From Betaproteobacteria bacterium (GTDB taxonomy: Bacteria > Pseudomonadota > Gammaproteobacteria > Burkholderiales > SG8-39), in NCBI GenBank assembly GCA_947482825.1, contig CANKMT010000047.1, forward strand, positions 1 to 42,893: DNA of 42,893 nucleotides, in the 5' to 3' direction. The notes under the pieces are model-generated. The model did no database searches, was not told where the DNA came from, and worked only from the letters and a program-made list of their open reading frames with translations. Every line of letters begins with the position of its first letter. Positions within the stretch are counted from its first letter, which is position 1. A program made the position numbers and the translations under genes. This document shows positions 1-8,551 of the stretch, one piece after another.

Positions 1-47
1 AGAGAAAGCCGGCGGCAAGCAAGCATTCGCCTTCAGGCTGCCTTTCC

Positions 48-950
48 GTGGCCTGGCCTCCTTTTTCGCTGAAATTGGCGGCAGCACTCAAGACACTCGA
101 GGAGGACCAGTTTCTGGTCTTGTCCGTAAAGCGCACCGATCAATACGTTCAGTTCGCCGCTCAGGGCGCGTTCGGGATGCGTGCAGAAACCGCGAGCAAC
201 GCCTATCTGGCCAAGGAAACGAAACTCAATAAGCGGCAGATTGCCGCCCTGATGGAAGACGGGTGGCATGCGCCGACCAAGACGCCAGAATGCTCGACGC
301 CCGAGAACGATCCAGACGGTTCGCCGAACTTCTTCTTCGATTGCCCAGCGGCCATGCCTTTCAAGAGCGTGGCGGCTGTGGCGATTCGAACTCTCGCCGA
401 AATACTGCGTGTCCCGCATCCTGGATATCTGGTGTACGACGCTTTCGACGCGGACGAGAAAGCGATTGTGCTTCCTGCGCTGGGGCTGAAGCGTGCATCT
501 CGTCCAACTCCAGACGACGCTTTTTCCGCGTTGCCACAACTCCTCCTTGAAACAATCAAAGACATGACGGGCATCGCCGATCTCGAATTCGACGGGGACG
601 GCGATATCGGGATTCGTTGTGGAAGCGTGTCCGCCTTCGTTCGCCTGATGGGCAATCCGCCGTATGTACGGATCTACTCCAGACTTGTGGCCGACGTCGA
701 AGAAACTCCCAAATTGCTCGCTCGGTTGAATGAGATCAATTCCGGCGCGAGCCATTTGCGTTTCTTCGTCCTGGATAGTGCGATTTTCGCTGCCTCAGAC
801 GTTCGCGCCGCCCCCTTCGTAAGCGACCATGTGATGTGTTCGTTGCATGACTTCTTCCAAGTAACCGACGGACTCAACGGCCTCCTTCAGGCGGAATTCG
901 GCGGCGCGGTTTCGTTTCCTGAGTCGGGGGCGAGTTTACTCAAGCATTGA
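48..950 (+). CDS. YbjN/TY-Chap domain protein (possibly longer at 5' end)
   Basis: This encodes a 300-residue protein resembling the T3SS/YbjN peptide-binding chaperone-like (TY-Chap) family, small soluble proteins with a type III secretion chaperone fold and mostly unknown partners. The N-terminal part (residues about 18-75) has the pattern of aromatic and Leu residues ending in an 'LMEDGWHAPT' type motif usual for the family. The C-terminal part (about 155-285) carries a GDGDIGIRCGS stretch at 183-193 followed by alternating hydrophobic strands, as in YbjN domains. No signal peptide or membrane segment is visible. The GTG at 48 is the first start in the window, but the frame is open to base 3, so the true start may lie outside. 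A sampled stretch (421-480) is about 57% GC, lower than the catabolic genes that follow. The family call is from sequence pattern only; the role is unknown. Confidence 0.65.
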   Translation: MAWPPFSLKLAAALKTLEEDQFLVLSVKRTDQYVQFAAQGAFGMRAETASNAYLAKETKLNKRQIAALMEDGWHAPTKTPECSTPENDPDGSPNFFFDCPAAMPFKSVAAVAIRTLAEILRVPHPGYLVYDAFDADEKAIVLPALGLKRASRPTPDDAFSALPQLLLETIKDMTGIADLEFDGDGDIGIRCGSVSAFVRLMGNPPYVRIYSRLVADVEETPKLLARLNEINSGASHLRFFVLDSAIFAASDVRAAPFVSDHVMCSLHDFFQVTDGLNGLLQAEFGGAVSFPESGASLLKH

Positions 951-1099
951 TACGCATTGCCTTATCTGAGCGGAGAGCTTACGGTCGTCTTGATTCTCCA
1001 AAAACTCGGATAAGCATTAAACGAGACGACGGTCATATTGCTCGGCTTATTGTTGCAGAGGAGGCATTCTGGCAGCAGCTCATAAAGCAGAAAGGGTAG
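947..1099 (+). CDS. Small ORF coupled to upstream gene, unknown function
   Basis: A 50-codon frame begins with TTG at 947 overlapping the TGA of the preceding gene and ends with TAG at 1097. Its inferred product is basic and soluble, with a C-terminal stretch (VAEEAFWQQLIKQKG) that looks protein-like rather than random. A purine-rich stretch (GGGGGCGAG, 926-934) lies about 12 bases upstream of the TTG. I do not recognise a family. It could be a real coupled small gene, or the 3' remnant of a longer gene whose beginning has been lost. The weak start codon keeps confidence low. Confidence 0.25.
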   Translation: MIRIALSERRAYGRLDSPKTRISIKRDDGHIARLIVAEEAFWQQLIKQKG

Positions 1100-1299
1100 A
1101 CGCGCCAGAGGCGACACGATTGTCGAGGAAGGAGACTAGGACAATGTCGCTCTATCTGGATCCGCGTAACTAGAGGAATGGTTGGCCATCGTATTTCGTG
1201 GGTCAGTCAATAATGTGCCAGTACCAATACACGAATTGACCTGAGAGTCAGCATCTGCGCGGGCCTTCGATACCGAATGTTGTGAAATCTGGCCGTCGC
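1100..1299. other. Intergenic stretch without recognisable gene
   Basis: No open frame with protein-like composition, RNA gene or clear terminator is visible between the small ORF and the flavin reductase remnant. The base composition is less GC-rich than in the catabolic island to its right. Confidence 0.5.
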
Positions 1300-1350
1300 T
1301 CAGGCGCTGCCCAGCTTTGCCGTAACTTCCACCAACCGGGCCGCGACAGC

Positions 1351-1878
1351 CTAGAGCGCCTTCTGGTTGCGGGTGTCTTTCAGCGTACCGCTGTTGTCAA
1401 ACGCTGAGCCCGCCGCCGCGATGCCGAGCTGCCCCGGCAACACCAGCACGCCAAGGCCGGCAAGGATCTGCCGCAAGTGCTCCAGGCCGCAGATCCCGCC
1501 CGGCTGCCCGGCCGTCGCCGATACGATCGCCGCGACCTTGCCTTCATAGGTCACCTTGCCGCCTTCGCGAGGAATCGCGCGTGACACCCAGTCGATCGTG
1601 TTCTTCAGCAGCGAACTGACCGAGGCGTTGTTCTCCGGCGACGAAATCAGGAACCCGTGGTGCGCCTTGAAGAGCTCCTTGAGCTTCATGGCGTTCGGCG
1701 GCACGCCTTCGGCCGCCTCGAGATCGCCTTCGTAGATCGGCATCGGGAAGTCGCGACGGTCGATGAGCGTCACCTCGCCTCCAGCCATCTCGACTGCCGA
1801 TGCACCGAGCCGGGCAAGTTTCTTGTTAAGGGACTGCGAGCAGGCACTGCCTGCAAATACGAGGATCTTCGGTTTCAT
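1351..1878 (-). CDS. NADPH-dependent FMN reductase family protein, C-terminus cut by TAG
   Basis: The product (175 residues) is a flavodoxin-fold NAD(P)H:FMN reductase. The phosphate-binding loop GSACSQSLNKK is at residues 10-20, and PENNASVSSLLKNTIDWVSR at 81-100 matches the family's PEYN-x-S-x-PG-x-LKNAIDW region. Such enzymes reduce FMN or quinones in the cytosol. Start: ATG at 1876-1878, overlapping the stop of the hydrolase gene transcribed before it (ATGA), so it is the last gene of the operon. Oddity: after the TAG at 1351-1353 the same frame continues for 16 more codons, reading AVAARLVEVTAKLGSA, then TGA at 1300-1302. That sequence is exactly the kind of C-terminal helix the family has, so the TAG looks like a nonsense mutation of a Gln or Glu codon. 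Function after loss of this helix is uncertain. Confidence 0.8.
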   Translation of the reverse strand: MKPKILVFAGSACSQSLNKKLARLGASAVEMAGGEVTLIDRRDFPMPIYEGDLEAAEGVPPNAMKLKELFKAHHGFLISSPENNASVSSLLKNTIDWVSRAIPREGGKVTYEGKVAAIVSATAGQPGGICGLEHLRQILAGLGVLVLPGQLGIAAAGSAFDNSGTLKDTRNQKAL

Positions 1879-3023
1879 TCGGATGCCATTCGGTTGGCCC
1901 ACTCGGCAAACAGGTCGGCCGTCTGCTCGATCAATTCCGGCTGGCCGCGCAGGTAGTGCGTGCCCGGCTTGATGCGATGGAATTCCTCGCGGCCCGGGCA
2001 GGCTTTGGACCATTCCTGGATGTCGCTCGGGAAGATCGATCCGTCGGCGGTGAACTCGAGGTTCAGCACCGGGATCGTGGTCCTGGCGAGGCTCGCGGGA
2101 CCATCGGCGCGCGACTCCGGCGACCATTGCGACAGCCACGCAGTCAGTGACGTGTAACGCGCAAGGTTGTTGACGCTGTAGTTCGCGGCCCGTGCCCCGC
2201 TGCGCCCGTCACCGCCGCTCAGGCCACGATTCCCGCCGGGCTTGCGATCGTTCGGATCGAGGCTGAGGTCGATGAATCGCGGATCGGCATAGGTGCGGTA
2301 GACAACGAACGCCTCGTCCTGAATCGGCTCCGGGAGCGAACGCAAGTGCCTCAGGCGTGCCTTGGCCCGATCGGTGATTCGCAGGATGCGCGCCTCCTGC
2401 GCTGCGCGGACCTTCTGCACGAAAGCGGGATCGAAGGGCAGCGAGTGGCGCGTGTCGTAGATGTCCAGCGCAGGATCGGTGGCCAGCGGGTCGCGCTCGT
2501 CGGTCACCGAGGCATCGATCTGCTTGGCCATCAGTCGCGAGCGCCCGAGGTGCGCCGCCATGAGCGCAATGCCGTCGATGCGCGGGAACTCTTCCTGCGA
2601 CAACTCGATCGGGTCGCCAGCCGGCGTGTCCTTGATAGCGAGCTTTTCCGCCTGCGCGGCGTAGAAAGCCATCAACGAAGCGCCGCCCGAGTTGCCGATC
2701 AGGAAGACCTTGTCGAACTGCCCGCGCATCCACTGCACGCCGACGCCGAGGTCCTGGATCACGCGCTCCATGAGCAGCACGTTGTCGTTGCCCGCGTAGC
2801 GCGAGTTGAGCGCCAAAGTGGAGATGCCGCGCTTGGCGAGCGGCTCGAGCAGGTAGTGGCCCATGAGGTTGCTGGTCGGATGCATCACGATCGCACCGAT
2901 GCGCCCGCGCGAAGGCCCGGCCAGCGCGCCATAGATTTTCGGGTTGCCTGCCTGCAGGCCGGACTGGCTTTCGAACGCCGCGCCGGGCTTTACGTTGAGG
3001 ACTACAAGGCTCAGATCGGTCAT
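1875..3023 (-). CDS. Alpha/beta hydrolase, large (382 aa)
   Basis: A cytosolic alpha/beta-hydrolase-fold enzyme. The nucleophile elbow is GNSGG at residues 110-114 (Ser112). An oxyanion-side HPTSN motif is at 48-52 and a late His in 'GTHYL' is a plausible catalytic base. It is longer than simple hydrolases because of an inserted helical/cap region (about 150-290) holding DERDP and VVYRTYADPRFIDL segments. The same architecture and motifs occur in the hydrolase at 7357-8526, so the two are paralogues inside one cluster. The gene overlaps the hydroxylase gene before it (ATGA at 3020-3023) and the flavin reductase after it, showing translational coupling. It probably hydrolyses an ester or a ring-cleavage product of the pathway. 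The substrate cannot be read from sequence. Confidence 0.8.
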   Translation of the reverse strand: MTDLSLVVLNVKPGAAFESQSGLQAGNPKIYGALAGPSRGRIGAIVMHPTSNLMGHYLLEPLAKRGISTLALNSRYAGNDNVLLMERVIQDLGVGVQWMRGQFDKVFLIGNSGGASLMAFYAAQAEKLAIKDTPAGDPIELSQEEFPRIDGIALMAAHLGRSRLMAKQIDASVTDERDPLATDPALDIYDTRHSLPFDPAFVQKVRAAQEARILRITDRAKARLRHLRSLPEPIQDEAFVVYRTYADPRFIDLSLDPNDRKPGGNRGLSGGDGRSGARAANYSVNNLARYTSLTAWLSQWSPESRADGPASLARTTIPVLNLEFTADGSIFPSDIQEWSKACPGREEFHRIKPGTHYLRGQPELIEQTADLFAEWANRMASE

Positions 3024-4702
3024 CGGGCGGTTCCGGTTGAAATTGCTGTCCTGCGCTCAGAACTCGCTTGCGTTGCGACCGCGCCCCTTGCAAGGTCCAG
3101 GATCCATCCGGGATCCGCAGGCACCGCGTCGCCGCGCCAAGCCACGTGGCCGTCCGGGCGGACCAGCGCGTAGCGCCGCTCGTACAGCGCGGCTGCCTCG
3201 GCATTGTCGATGCGGGTCTCGACGAAGGGCACGCCGCGTTCTTTCGCGGCGGCGGCGAATGCGCCCTCGGCGTCAGGGCCGAAATTGAACAACGCAAATC
3301 CTTCGCGGGGCACGAGGTCCAGCGTCGATCGCTTGGCGCCCAGCCACACGTGCGGGGCGCGGTGTCCCGGGCGCGCGGTAGGGTGGTACACCTGCGCGGT
3401 ATCCGGCGGCGGCGGCGTGCCGTCCGGCACGATGAGCGGCGAACCCTCATACCGGAAGCCCAGGTGCATGCCGCTCGCCGACCAGGTCTTTTTTTGACTG
3501 TGGATGTTCTCTGCCGCGGCCTCACGCGCCTTGCGGCCGCGCTCGGAGTCCTCTTCGATCTCGGGAGGCAGCGCCATCAGTGTCGCCACGCGATCGAAGT
3601 TCGAACCGGCTTCGACGGTGTTCCTCACGCCGACGGGCCTGCGCTCGGCCTCGTAGGTGTCGAGCAGCGACTCGTCGCCCCACCCGGCTAGGACGGCCGC
3701 GAATTTCCAGCCGAGGTCGGCTGCATCCGCTATTGCCGTGTTCATGCCGAATCCGCCTGTTGGGTTGAACAGGTGCGCGGAGTCTCCGCAAAGGAAGACC
3801 CGGCCTTTTCGGTAGTGCTCGGCGACGACCTGGTAACCGGCCCACGGCTGCACCGAAAGCACTTTGATCGGGATGTTCCTGCCAATCGCCTTGCAGATGC
3901 GCTCGGCCGGATCCATCGTGTCGTTCTCGTCGATGAAGTAGGTGTTGTAGGTCCAGCGGCTGTTGCCGTCGATGGTGATGAACACCCCGCGCAATTCCGG
4001 CGCGAGCGTCCACAGCAGCGTGCCCGGACCGCGCGGGTGCGACTCGAGGAAATCCGGCGCATCGAAATAGATGCTCTGGTTACGCGCCAGCACGCCGCGC
4101 CCGGTGAACTCGATGCCGAGTGAGTGGCGCACGAGGCTGCGCCCGCCGTCGCAGCCGACCATGTATTTCGCGCGGACGGTCTCGTGGGCCGAACCGTCGG
4201 TCTTCTCGATCTCCGCGGTGACGCCGGAAGCGTCCTGCGTGAACGAAACCAGCCGCCAGTTGTGCCGCACCTCGACATTGGCGCACGAGCGAGCGAATTC
4301 GCAGACTACCGGCTCGATGAAGTTCTGCCCGATTTGCGTCTTGAAATACGGCGACCACGCGATGTCCGGGATCTTCACCGCCGCCTTCTGGAACGCCGCT
4401 GTCGAGCCGAGTGAAAAGCGCGTGATCTCGAAGCCGTTCAACCGCGTCGAGAAGATCACGTCGATCGGGTAGTCGAACGGCAGGCTCGCGGCGAGCATGC
4501 GGTCGGCCAGGCCCCAGCGCCGGAAGATCTCCATCGAACGCTGCCCGGCCATGTTGGCGCGCGGATGCTGATTGGTGCCGTCGGTCTCGTCCACCAGCAG
4601 GCAACCGGCGCCGCGCCAGCCGAGGTCGGCGGCCAGCGTCGCGCCGGCCGGGCCGCCGCCGATCACGAGGACCGGGACTTCGCGGATCTTCTGCGTCGCC
4701 AT
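3020..4702 (-). CDS. FAD-dependent aromatic-ring monooxygenase (PheA/TfdB/MhpA type)
   Basis: A 560-residue group A flavoprotein monooxygenase that would hydroxylate a phenolic or aromatic acid substrate using NAD(P)H and O2. The FAD-binding GGGPAG lies at residues 15-20, the DG motif GCDGGRSLVR at 183-192, and the second FAD motif CGDSAHLFNPTGGFGMN at about 305-321. The region after about 430 is the thioredoxin-like C-terminal domain typical of the phenol 2-monooxygenase/TfdB subgroup. Length is normal for that subgroup. Start ATG at 4700-4702 directly abuts the TAG of the preceding Bug gene. It is the clearest catalytic clue that the island degrades an aromatic compound. The exact substrate is not deducible. 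Confidence 0.88.
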   Translation of the reverse strand: MATQKIREVPVLVIGGGPAGATLAADLGWRGAGCLLVDETDGTNQHPRANMAGQRSMEIFRRWGLADRMLAASLPFDYPIDVIFSTRLNGFEITRFSLGSTAAFQKAAVKIPDIAWSPYFKTQIGQNFIEPVVCEFARSCANVEVRHNWRLVSFTQDASGVTAEIEKTDGSAHETVRAKYMVGCDGGRSLVRHSLGIEFTGRGVLARNQSIYFDAPDFLESHPRGPGTLLWTLAPELRGVFITIDGNSRWTYNTYFIDENDTMDPAERICKAIGRNIPIKVLSVQPWAGYQVVAEHYRKGRVFLCGDSAHLFNPTGGFGMNTAIADAADLGWKFAAVLAGWGDESLLDTYEAERRPVGVRNTVEAGSNFDRVATLMALPPEIEEDSERGRKAREAAAENIHSQKKTWSASGMHLGFRYEGSPLIVPDGTPPPPDTAQVYHPTARPGHRAPHVWLGAKRSTLDLVPREGFALFNFGPDAEGAFAAAAKERGVPFVETRIDNAEAAALYERRYALVRPDGHVAWRGDAVPADPGWILDLARGAVATQASSERRTAISTGTAR

Positions 4703-5671
4703 CTATTCGACTTTTGCGCCGCTGTCCTTTACCGCGCGGCCCCAGCGCACCCGCTCGGCCTTGAGGAAGTCCGCGAACTCCGCTGTCGTGCCGCCCCCGG
4801 GGATCGCGCCGATCTGAACCAGGTAGTCGCGCAGCTTGGGCGCGGAAAGCGCCCGGTTGACATCCTCATTGAGCTTCTTCTGCACGGGCGCCGACACCCC
4901 CGCGTTGGTGACCAAGCCAAACCACGCGGTGCTGTCGAAAAATTCCGGCATCCCCGCCTCCGCAAACGTCGGCACGTCCGGCAGCCCCGGTGAGCGCACG
5001 GGCGCGGCGATCGCGATCGCACGCAACCTTCCCGACTTTACCTGTGGCGCCGCGACGAAGGAGACCGTGAAGTAGACCTGGATCTGCCCGGCGATGAGTG
5101 CATTCATGCCATCGGCGTCGCCTTTGTAGGGCACGCGCGTCACTTCGGCGCCCGCGGCCTTCTCGAACAGCACCAGCGAGATGTGGGCCGAATTGCCCGC
5201 ACCCGGATAGCCGCCGTTCAGCACGCCGGGCTTCGCCTTGATCAGCGCAACCAGCTCCTTGAGGTTGCTCGCCGGCACCTGCGGGTTGACCAGCAGCACG
5301 TTTGCGATCTTGGCCAGCAGGCTGACCGGCACGAAGTCCCTGTCCGGGTCGAAGGGCAGGTTGGGATACAGGTTCGGGTTCACCGCGAAAGTTGACGTGG
5401 CAACCATTGCGAGCGTGTAACCGTCGGCCGGCGCCTTGGCCGCGATGCCCAGGCCGAGGTTGCCCCCGGCGCCTGCGCGGTTCTCAACCACAACCGGCTG
5501 CTTCCAGCCCTCGGCCAGCCGGTCCGCAACCAGCCGGCTGAGCGTGTCGGAAGGCCCGCCGGGCGGGAACGGCACGACGATCTTCACCGGCCGATTGGGG
5601 AACTCCTCGGCCGGTTGGGCGTGAATCGCGCCGCACAGCGCCAATGCAACGACTGCAATCAGCGCCTTCAT
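4703..5671 (-). CDS. Bug/TctC-family periplasmic solute receptor
   Basis: A 322-residue tripartite tricarboxylate transporter receptor. It has a Sec signal peptide (residues 1-18, ending GAIHA), then FPNRPVKIVVPFPPGG, the family's first ligand loop, and later the NRAGAGGN and PFDPDRDF blocks usual for Bug proteins. Such receptors bind carboxylated or other small organic solutes in the periplasm. The gene is sandwiched between the VOC gene (4-base overlap at 5668-5671) and the hydroxylase gene (adjacent), so it belongs to the same mRNA and probably binds the pathway substrate. No TctA/TctB membrane partners are present in the window. Confidence 0.9.
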   Translation of the reverse strand: MKALIAVVALALCGAIHAQPAEEFPNRPVKIVVPFPPGGPSDTLSRLVADRLAEGWKQPVVVENRAGAGGNLGLGIAAKAPADGYTLAMVATSTFAVNPNLYPNLPFDPDRDFVPVSLLAKIANVLLVNPQVPASNLKELVALIKAKPGVLNGGYPGAGNSAHISLVLFEKAAGAEVTRVPYKGDADGMNALIAGQIQVYFTVSFVAAPQVKSGRLRAIAIAAPVRSPGLPDVPTFAEAGMPEFFDSTAWFGLVTNAGVSAPVQKKLNEDVNRALSAPKLRDYLVQIGAIPGGGTTAEFADFLKAERVRWGRAVKDSGAKVE

Positions 5672-6264
5672 GACACCGAGGGTCCCTGACCCTGGCCGCC
5701 ATTCTTGTAGTACGTGCGCATCTCCTCGAATTTCGCGAGCAGCGCGTGCGCCTGCTCGCCCTTGGCCTTCATGACGTTCGGCGCCGCGGTCTGGTAGACG
5801 AGTTCCAAACGGATCCCGTTCGGGTCGTAAAAATAGATCGAGTCGAAAATCTTGTGGTCGATCGGCCCGATCACCTCGACTCCTGCGCCCTCAAGGCGCT
5901 TCTTCATAACCTCGAGCGCCTCCGGGCTGTCGATCTGGAAGGCAAAATGCGTAAGCCACGCCGGTGTTTCCGGATCGGGCACGGTGGCCTTGCCGTCGAA
6001 CAGGTCGAAAAAACCGATCGAGCTGCCGTCGCCGAGCTCGAAGAAGATGTGGCAGTAGGGCCGCAAGTCGCCGGTGCTCGGCACCTTGTCGTGGTAGACG
6101 ACGAAACTGAGCGGCAGGCCGAGCACGTCCTCGTAGAAATGCCGGGTCTCCTCGGCATTGCGGCAGCGGAAACCGCAGTGGTGGTGGCCATAGATCGTCG
6201 GTGTCTGGCGCTTGCCGGTGTTGAAAAGCGCCTGGCGCAACGGCGGGATCGATTCTTTCAGCAT
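5668..6264 (-). CDS. VOC-fold protein, extradiol dioxygenase/glyoxalase superfamily
   Basis: A 198-residue vicinal-oxygen-chelate protein with two beta-alpha-beta-beta-beta repeats. Candidate metal ligands are His28/His29 (in YGHHHCGF), His106 (LTHFAF) and Glu154 (IRLELVY), the usual H-H-E order. The second module ends in the classic 'YFYDPNGIRLEL' signature. Its location between two Bug genes, and next to the aromatic hydroxylase, suggests ring cleavage of a hydroxylated intermediate. It is single-length rather than the roughly 300-residue two-domain catechol 2,3-dioxygenases, so isomerase or glyoxalase chemistry is also possible. The C-terminal 40 residues form a Lys/Glu-rich extension. A homologous VOC gene sits at 39773-40273. 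Confidence 0.8.
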   Translation of the reverse strand: MLKESIPPLRQALFNTGKRQTPTIYGHHHCGFRCRNAEETRHFYEDVLGLPLSFVVYHDKVPSTGDLRPYCHIFFELGDGSSIGFFDLFDGKATVPDPETPAWLTHFAFQIDSPEALEVMKKRLEGAGVEVIGPIDHKIFDSIYFYDPNGIRLELVYQTAAPNVMKAKGEQAHALLAKFEEMRTYYKNGGQGQGPSVS

Positions 6265-6286
6265 GGATGGACTCCTGGCATTGGGG

Positions 6287-7258
6287 TTACTGAACGGTTG
6301 CGCCGCTTTCCCTGACTGCGCGTCCCCAGCGCACGCGGTCGTTGCGCACGAGGTCGGCCGCTTCCTGCGGCGTGGTAATGAACGGGAAGAAGCCGAACTG
6401 CGCGAGCCGCGCCGCGAACTCCGGCGCCGAAACGATACGATTGATCTCCTGGTTGAGTCTCGCCACGACCTCGCCCGGCACGCCCGCGTTGGTCACCAGG
6501 CCGAACCAGGCGGTCAGGTCGAAGAAACCCGGCATCCCGGCCTCGGCGAAGGTCGGCACGTTCGGCATGATCGGCGTGCGCTGGGCGGAGGCGATCGCGA
6601 TGCCTTTCAGCTTGCCGGCCGAAATGAGCGACCCGGCCTGCTGGGAGACGGTGAAATACAAATCGACTTCGCCGCTCATTAGCGCGGTATGCACATTGGC
6701 GTCGCCCTTATACGGCACGCTGACGAACTTGACGCCGGCGGCCTTCATGAACAGGTCGTTCGCCACCTGGCTGGCGGTGCTCGCGTACCCTCCGTTGAGC
6801 GTGCCGGGCTGGGATTTCATCAATGCAACCAACTCGGCAAGGTTGTTCGCCGCGACGCCCGGCCGGGTGACAAGCGCGTAGGCGACCTTGGCAAAGATCG
6901 CGATCGGCACGAAATCCTTGTCCGGGTCGTAGGGCAGGTTCGGATAGAGGTTCGGGTTGATCGCCGAAGTCGTGGCGGTGATGATCGCCAGCGTGTAGCC
7001 GTCGCGCGGCGCCTTCGCCGCTTCGCCCAATCCGATGTTTCCTCCTGCGCCGGCCTTGTTCTCGACGATAAAAGGCTGCTTGAGGGAAAGCCGCAATTGG
7101 TCTGCGATCAGCCTCGCGATCGTGTCGGTGGGGCCGCCGGGCGGGAAAGGCATCACGATTTTGACCGGGCGCTCCGGATAAGCCGTGGCGCCCGTCTGTG
7201 CTGCGGCGTTTCCCGCGCACAGCAGCGCCGCGAAAATCACCTGCACCAACTTGAACAT
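6287..7258 (-). CDS. Bug/TctC-family periplasmic solute receptor
   Basis: A 323-residue Bug receptor with a signal peptide (cut after about residue 20, NAAAQ) and the family blocks PERPVKIVMPFPPGGPTDT, VENKAGAGGNIGLGEAAK and NLPYDPDKDFVPI. The GTC AWFGLV-type C-terminal half closely resembles the Bug protein at 4703-5671, so the two probably arose by duplication within the cluster. A good ribosome-binding site (GAGGAGGA) lies just before the ATG at 7256-7258. Only 22 bases separate it from the VOC gene that follows in the transcript. Its role is periplasmic capture of a small organic solute; the ligand is unknown. Confidence 0.9.
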   Translation of the reverse strand: MFKLVQVIFAALLCAGNAAAQTGATAYPERPVKIVMPFPPGGPTDTIARLIADQLRLSLKQPFIVENKAGAGGNIGLGEAAKAPRDGYTLAIITATTSAINPNLYPNLPYDPDKDFVPIAIFAKVAYALVTRPGVAANNLAELVALMKSQPGTLNGGYASTASQVANDLFMKAAGVKFVSVPYKGDANVHTALMSGEVDLYFTVSQQAGSLISAGKLKGIAIASAQRTPIMPNVPTFAEAGMPGFFDLTAWFGLVTNAGVPGEVVARLNQEINRIVSAPEFAARLAQFGFFPFITTPQEAADLVRNDRVRWGRAVRESGATVQ

Positions 7259-7280
7259 GAGCTTTCCTCCTCGTGTGACG

Positions 7281-7298
7281 TGTTCGTCTCAGCGAACA
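7281..7298. promoter_or_regulatory. 18-bp palindrome upstream of Bug gene
   Basis: TGTTCG (7281-7286) and CGAACA (7293-7298) form perfect inverted arms around a 6-base centre, 23 bases upstream of the Bug start codon and just behind its ribosome-binding site. It may be an operator or a small hairpin in the mRNA leader. The binding protein is unknown. Confidence 0.3.
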
Positions 7299-7356
7299 TC
7301 GAAAAAATCGTGGGCCAGTCCCGCCGGCGGTACCCTCGTGCCAAGGCCGACCGCGC

Positions 7357-8526
7357 TCATGCGAGCAGTCCTCGTTCCTGCATCCACGAACGGATTCGGC
7401 CGACCGCAATGTCGGCGGCGTCGGGCTGGTTGATGAAGTAGTGGTTGAACTTCTTGAGCTCAATGTACGTGCAAAGATCGGGACGGACGGCGTCTCGCAA
7501 GGCCAGCCCGTCCGACACGAGCGAGCCCTGGTCCGAGGTGAGCGACATGATCGCCACCGGCACCGTAACTTCAGGAAGGTTCTTGAGCGCGTCTCCATTC
7601 GAACGCGTCGGGCTCCACACCGAGGACCAGCTACGCAGCGTAGTGAAGCGCCCCATCGGCCCGGCCGCTTCGTTTGCGAGGCGCGGATCGCCGTAGATGC
7701 TGCCGGGCTCGCGATCGCTCGGGTCGAGCGTCAAGTCGACGAGGCGCGGATCGGCCACCGTGCGATGGACGACGAAGGCGCGGTCGCGGATGCCTTTCTT
7801 GCCGAGGCGCTCCAGCTCACTGACGACCCACGCGTCGATCTTCGCCAGGCGCGCCTGCTGCGCGGCTCGATATTTCGCCAACCACTGCCGGTCGAAGGGC
7901 GGTTCGCGTCCCGCGGCATACAGGTCGAGTTCCGAATCGCGCGAGTCCGGGTCGCGCTCATCCGTCAGCGAAGGGTCGATCCAGTTCTGCAGGATCTGGC
8001 TGCGCGACTGGCTCGAGGCGATCAGCAGCAGCGCGTCGGCGGGGGCCAGCCCGGCCTTGGTCAGGTCGGGCGGATCGCCGGCCGGCGTCGAGGTGACCGA
8101 AGGTTTCTCGGCCTGCCTTTGATAGAACGCGACCAGCGGCCCGCCGCCGCTGAACCCGCACAGCACCACTTTCTTCCAGCCGAGCTTCTCGCGCGCCCAG
8201 CGGATCGCGGCACGAATGTCGAGCAGGCAGTTCTCGAGGATCACCACCGCATCGTTGCCGGCATAGCGCGTGTTCAAGCCCATCACCGGCAGGCCGGTCT
8301 TCGCGATCGGCTCGAGCAGGTGGTGGCCGAGGAAGTTCGACATCGGGTGGACCAGGATGATCCCGATCTCGTTGCCCGCCGACGCCGACCGGACGAGGTT
8401 CGCAAACACCCGCGGGTACAGGCGCGCGATGCCCGAGTGCAGTTCGAGCGCCGACGCGGTCGTCCCGGCTTCGATCGGGATCGACTGGAGGAGGTGTTGC
8501 ATCGGCGTGTCTGCAATTTTGGTCAT
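7357..8526 (-). CDS. Alpha/beta hydrolase, large (389 aa), first gene of catabolic operon
   Basis: A 389-residue alpha/beta hydrolase paralogous to the one at 1875-3023: GFSGG elbow at 124-128 (Ser126), HPMSN at 60-64, and matching DERDP, YRAAQQARLAKI and VVHRTVADPRLVDLTLDPSDREPG segments in the cap region. No signal peptide is visible, so it is cytosolic. It is the promoter-proximal gene of the minus-strand catabolic set and is divergent from the IclR regulator. An IclR-type palindrome lies only 11 bases before its start codon, so it is the most likely direct regulatory target. The presence of two such enzymes suggests two hydrolytic steps or two related substrates. Confidence 0.8.
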   Translation of the reverse strand: MTKIADTPMQHLLQSIPIEAGTTASALELHSGIARLYPRVFANLVRSASAGNEIGIILVHPMSNFLGHHLLEPIAKTGLPVMGLNTRYAGNDAVVILENCLLDIRAAIRWAREKLGWKKVVLCGFSGGGPLVAFYQRQAEKPSVTSTPAGDPPDLTKAGLAPADALLLIASSQSRSQILQNWIDPSLTDERDPDSRDSELDLYAAGREPPFDRQWLAKYRAAQQARLAKIDAWVVSELERLGKKGIRDRAFVVHRTVADPRLVDLTLDPSDREPGSIYGDPRLANEAAGPMGRFTTLRSWSSVWSPTRSNGDALKNLPEVTVPVAIMSLTSDQGSLVSDGLALRDAVRPDLCTYIELKKFNHYFINQPDAADIAVGRIRSWMQERGLLA

Positions 8527-8536
8527 GGATGTAGAA

Positions 8537-8551
8537 TTACGTATTGCGTAA
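8537..8551. promoter_or_regulatory. Candidate IclR operator in divergent promoter
   Basis: TTACG-TATTG-CGTAA is a perfect 15-bp palindrome (5-base arms, 5-base centre), the size and symmetry common for IclR-family operators. It sits 11 bases upstream of the hydrolase start at 8526 and overlaps the predicted -35 of the iclR-type gene, so one bound dimer could control both directions. Confidence 0.5.

Noticed and set aside
33..755. Long minus-strand open frame of 240 codons opposite the first gene
   Set aside because: Its composition is Arg/His-rich shadow coding and it mirrors the codon structure of the plus-strand gene; the plus-strand frame has recognisable domain motifs.
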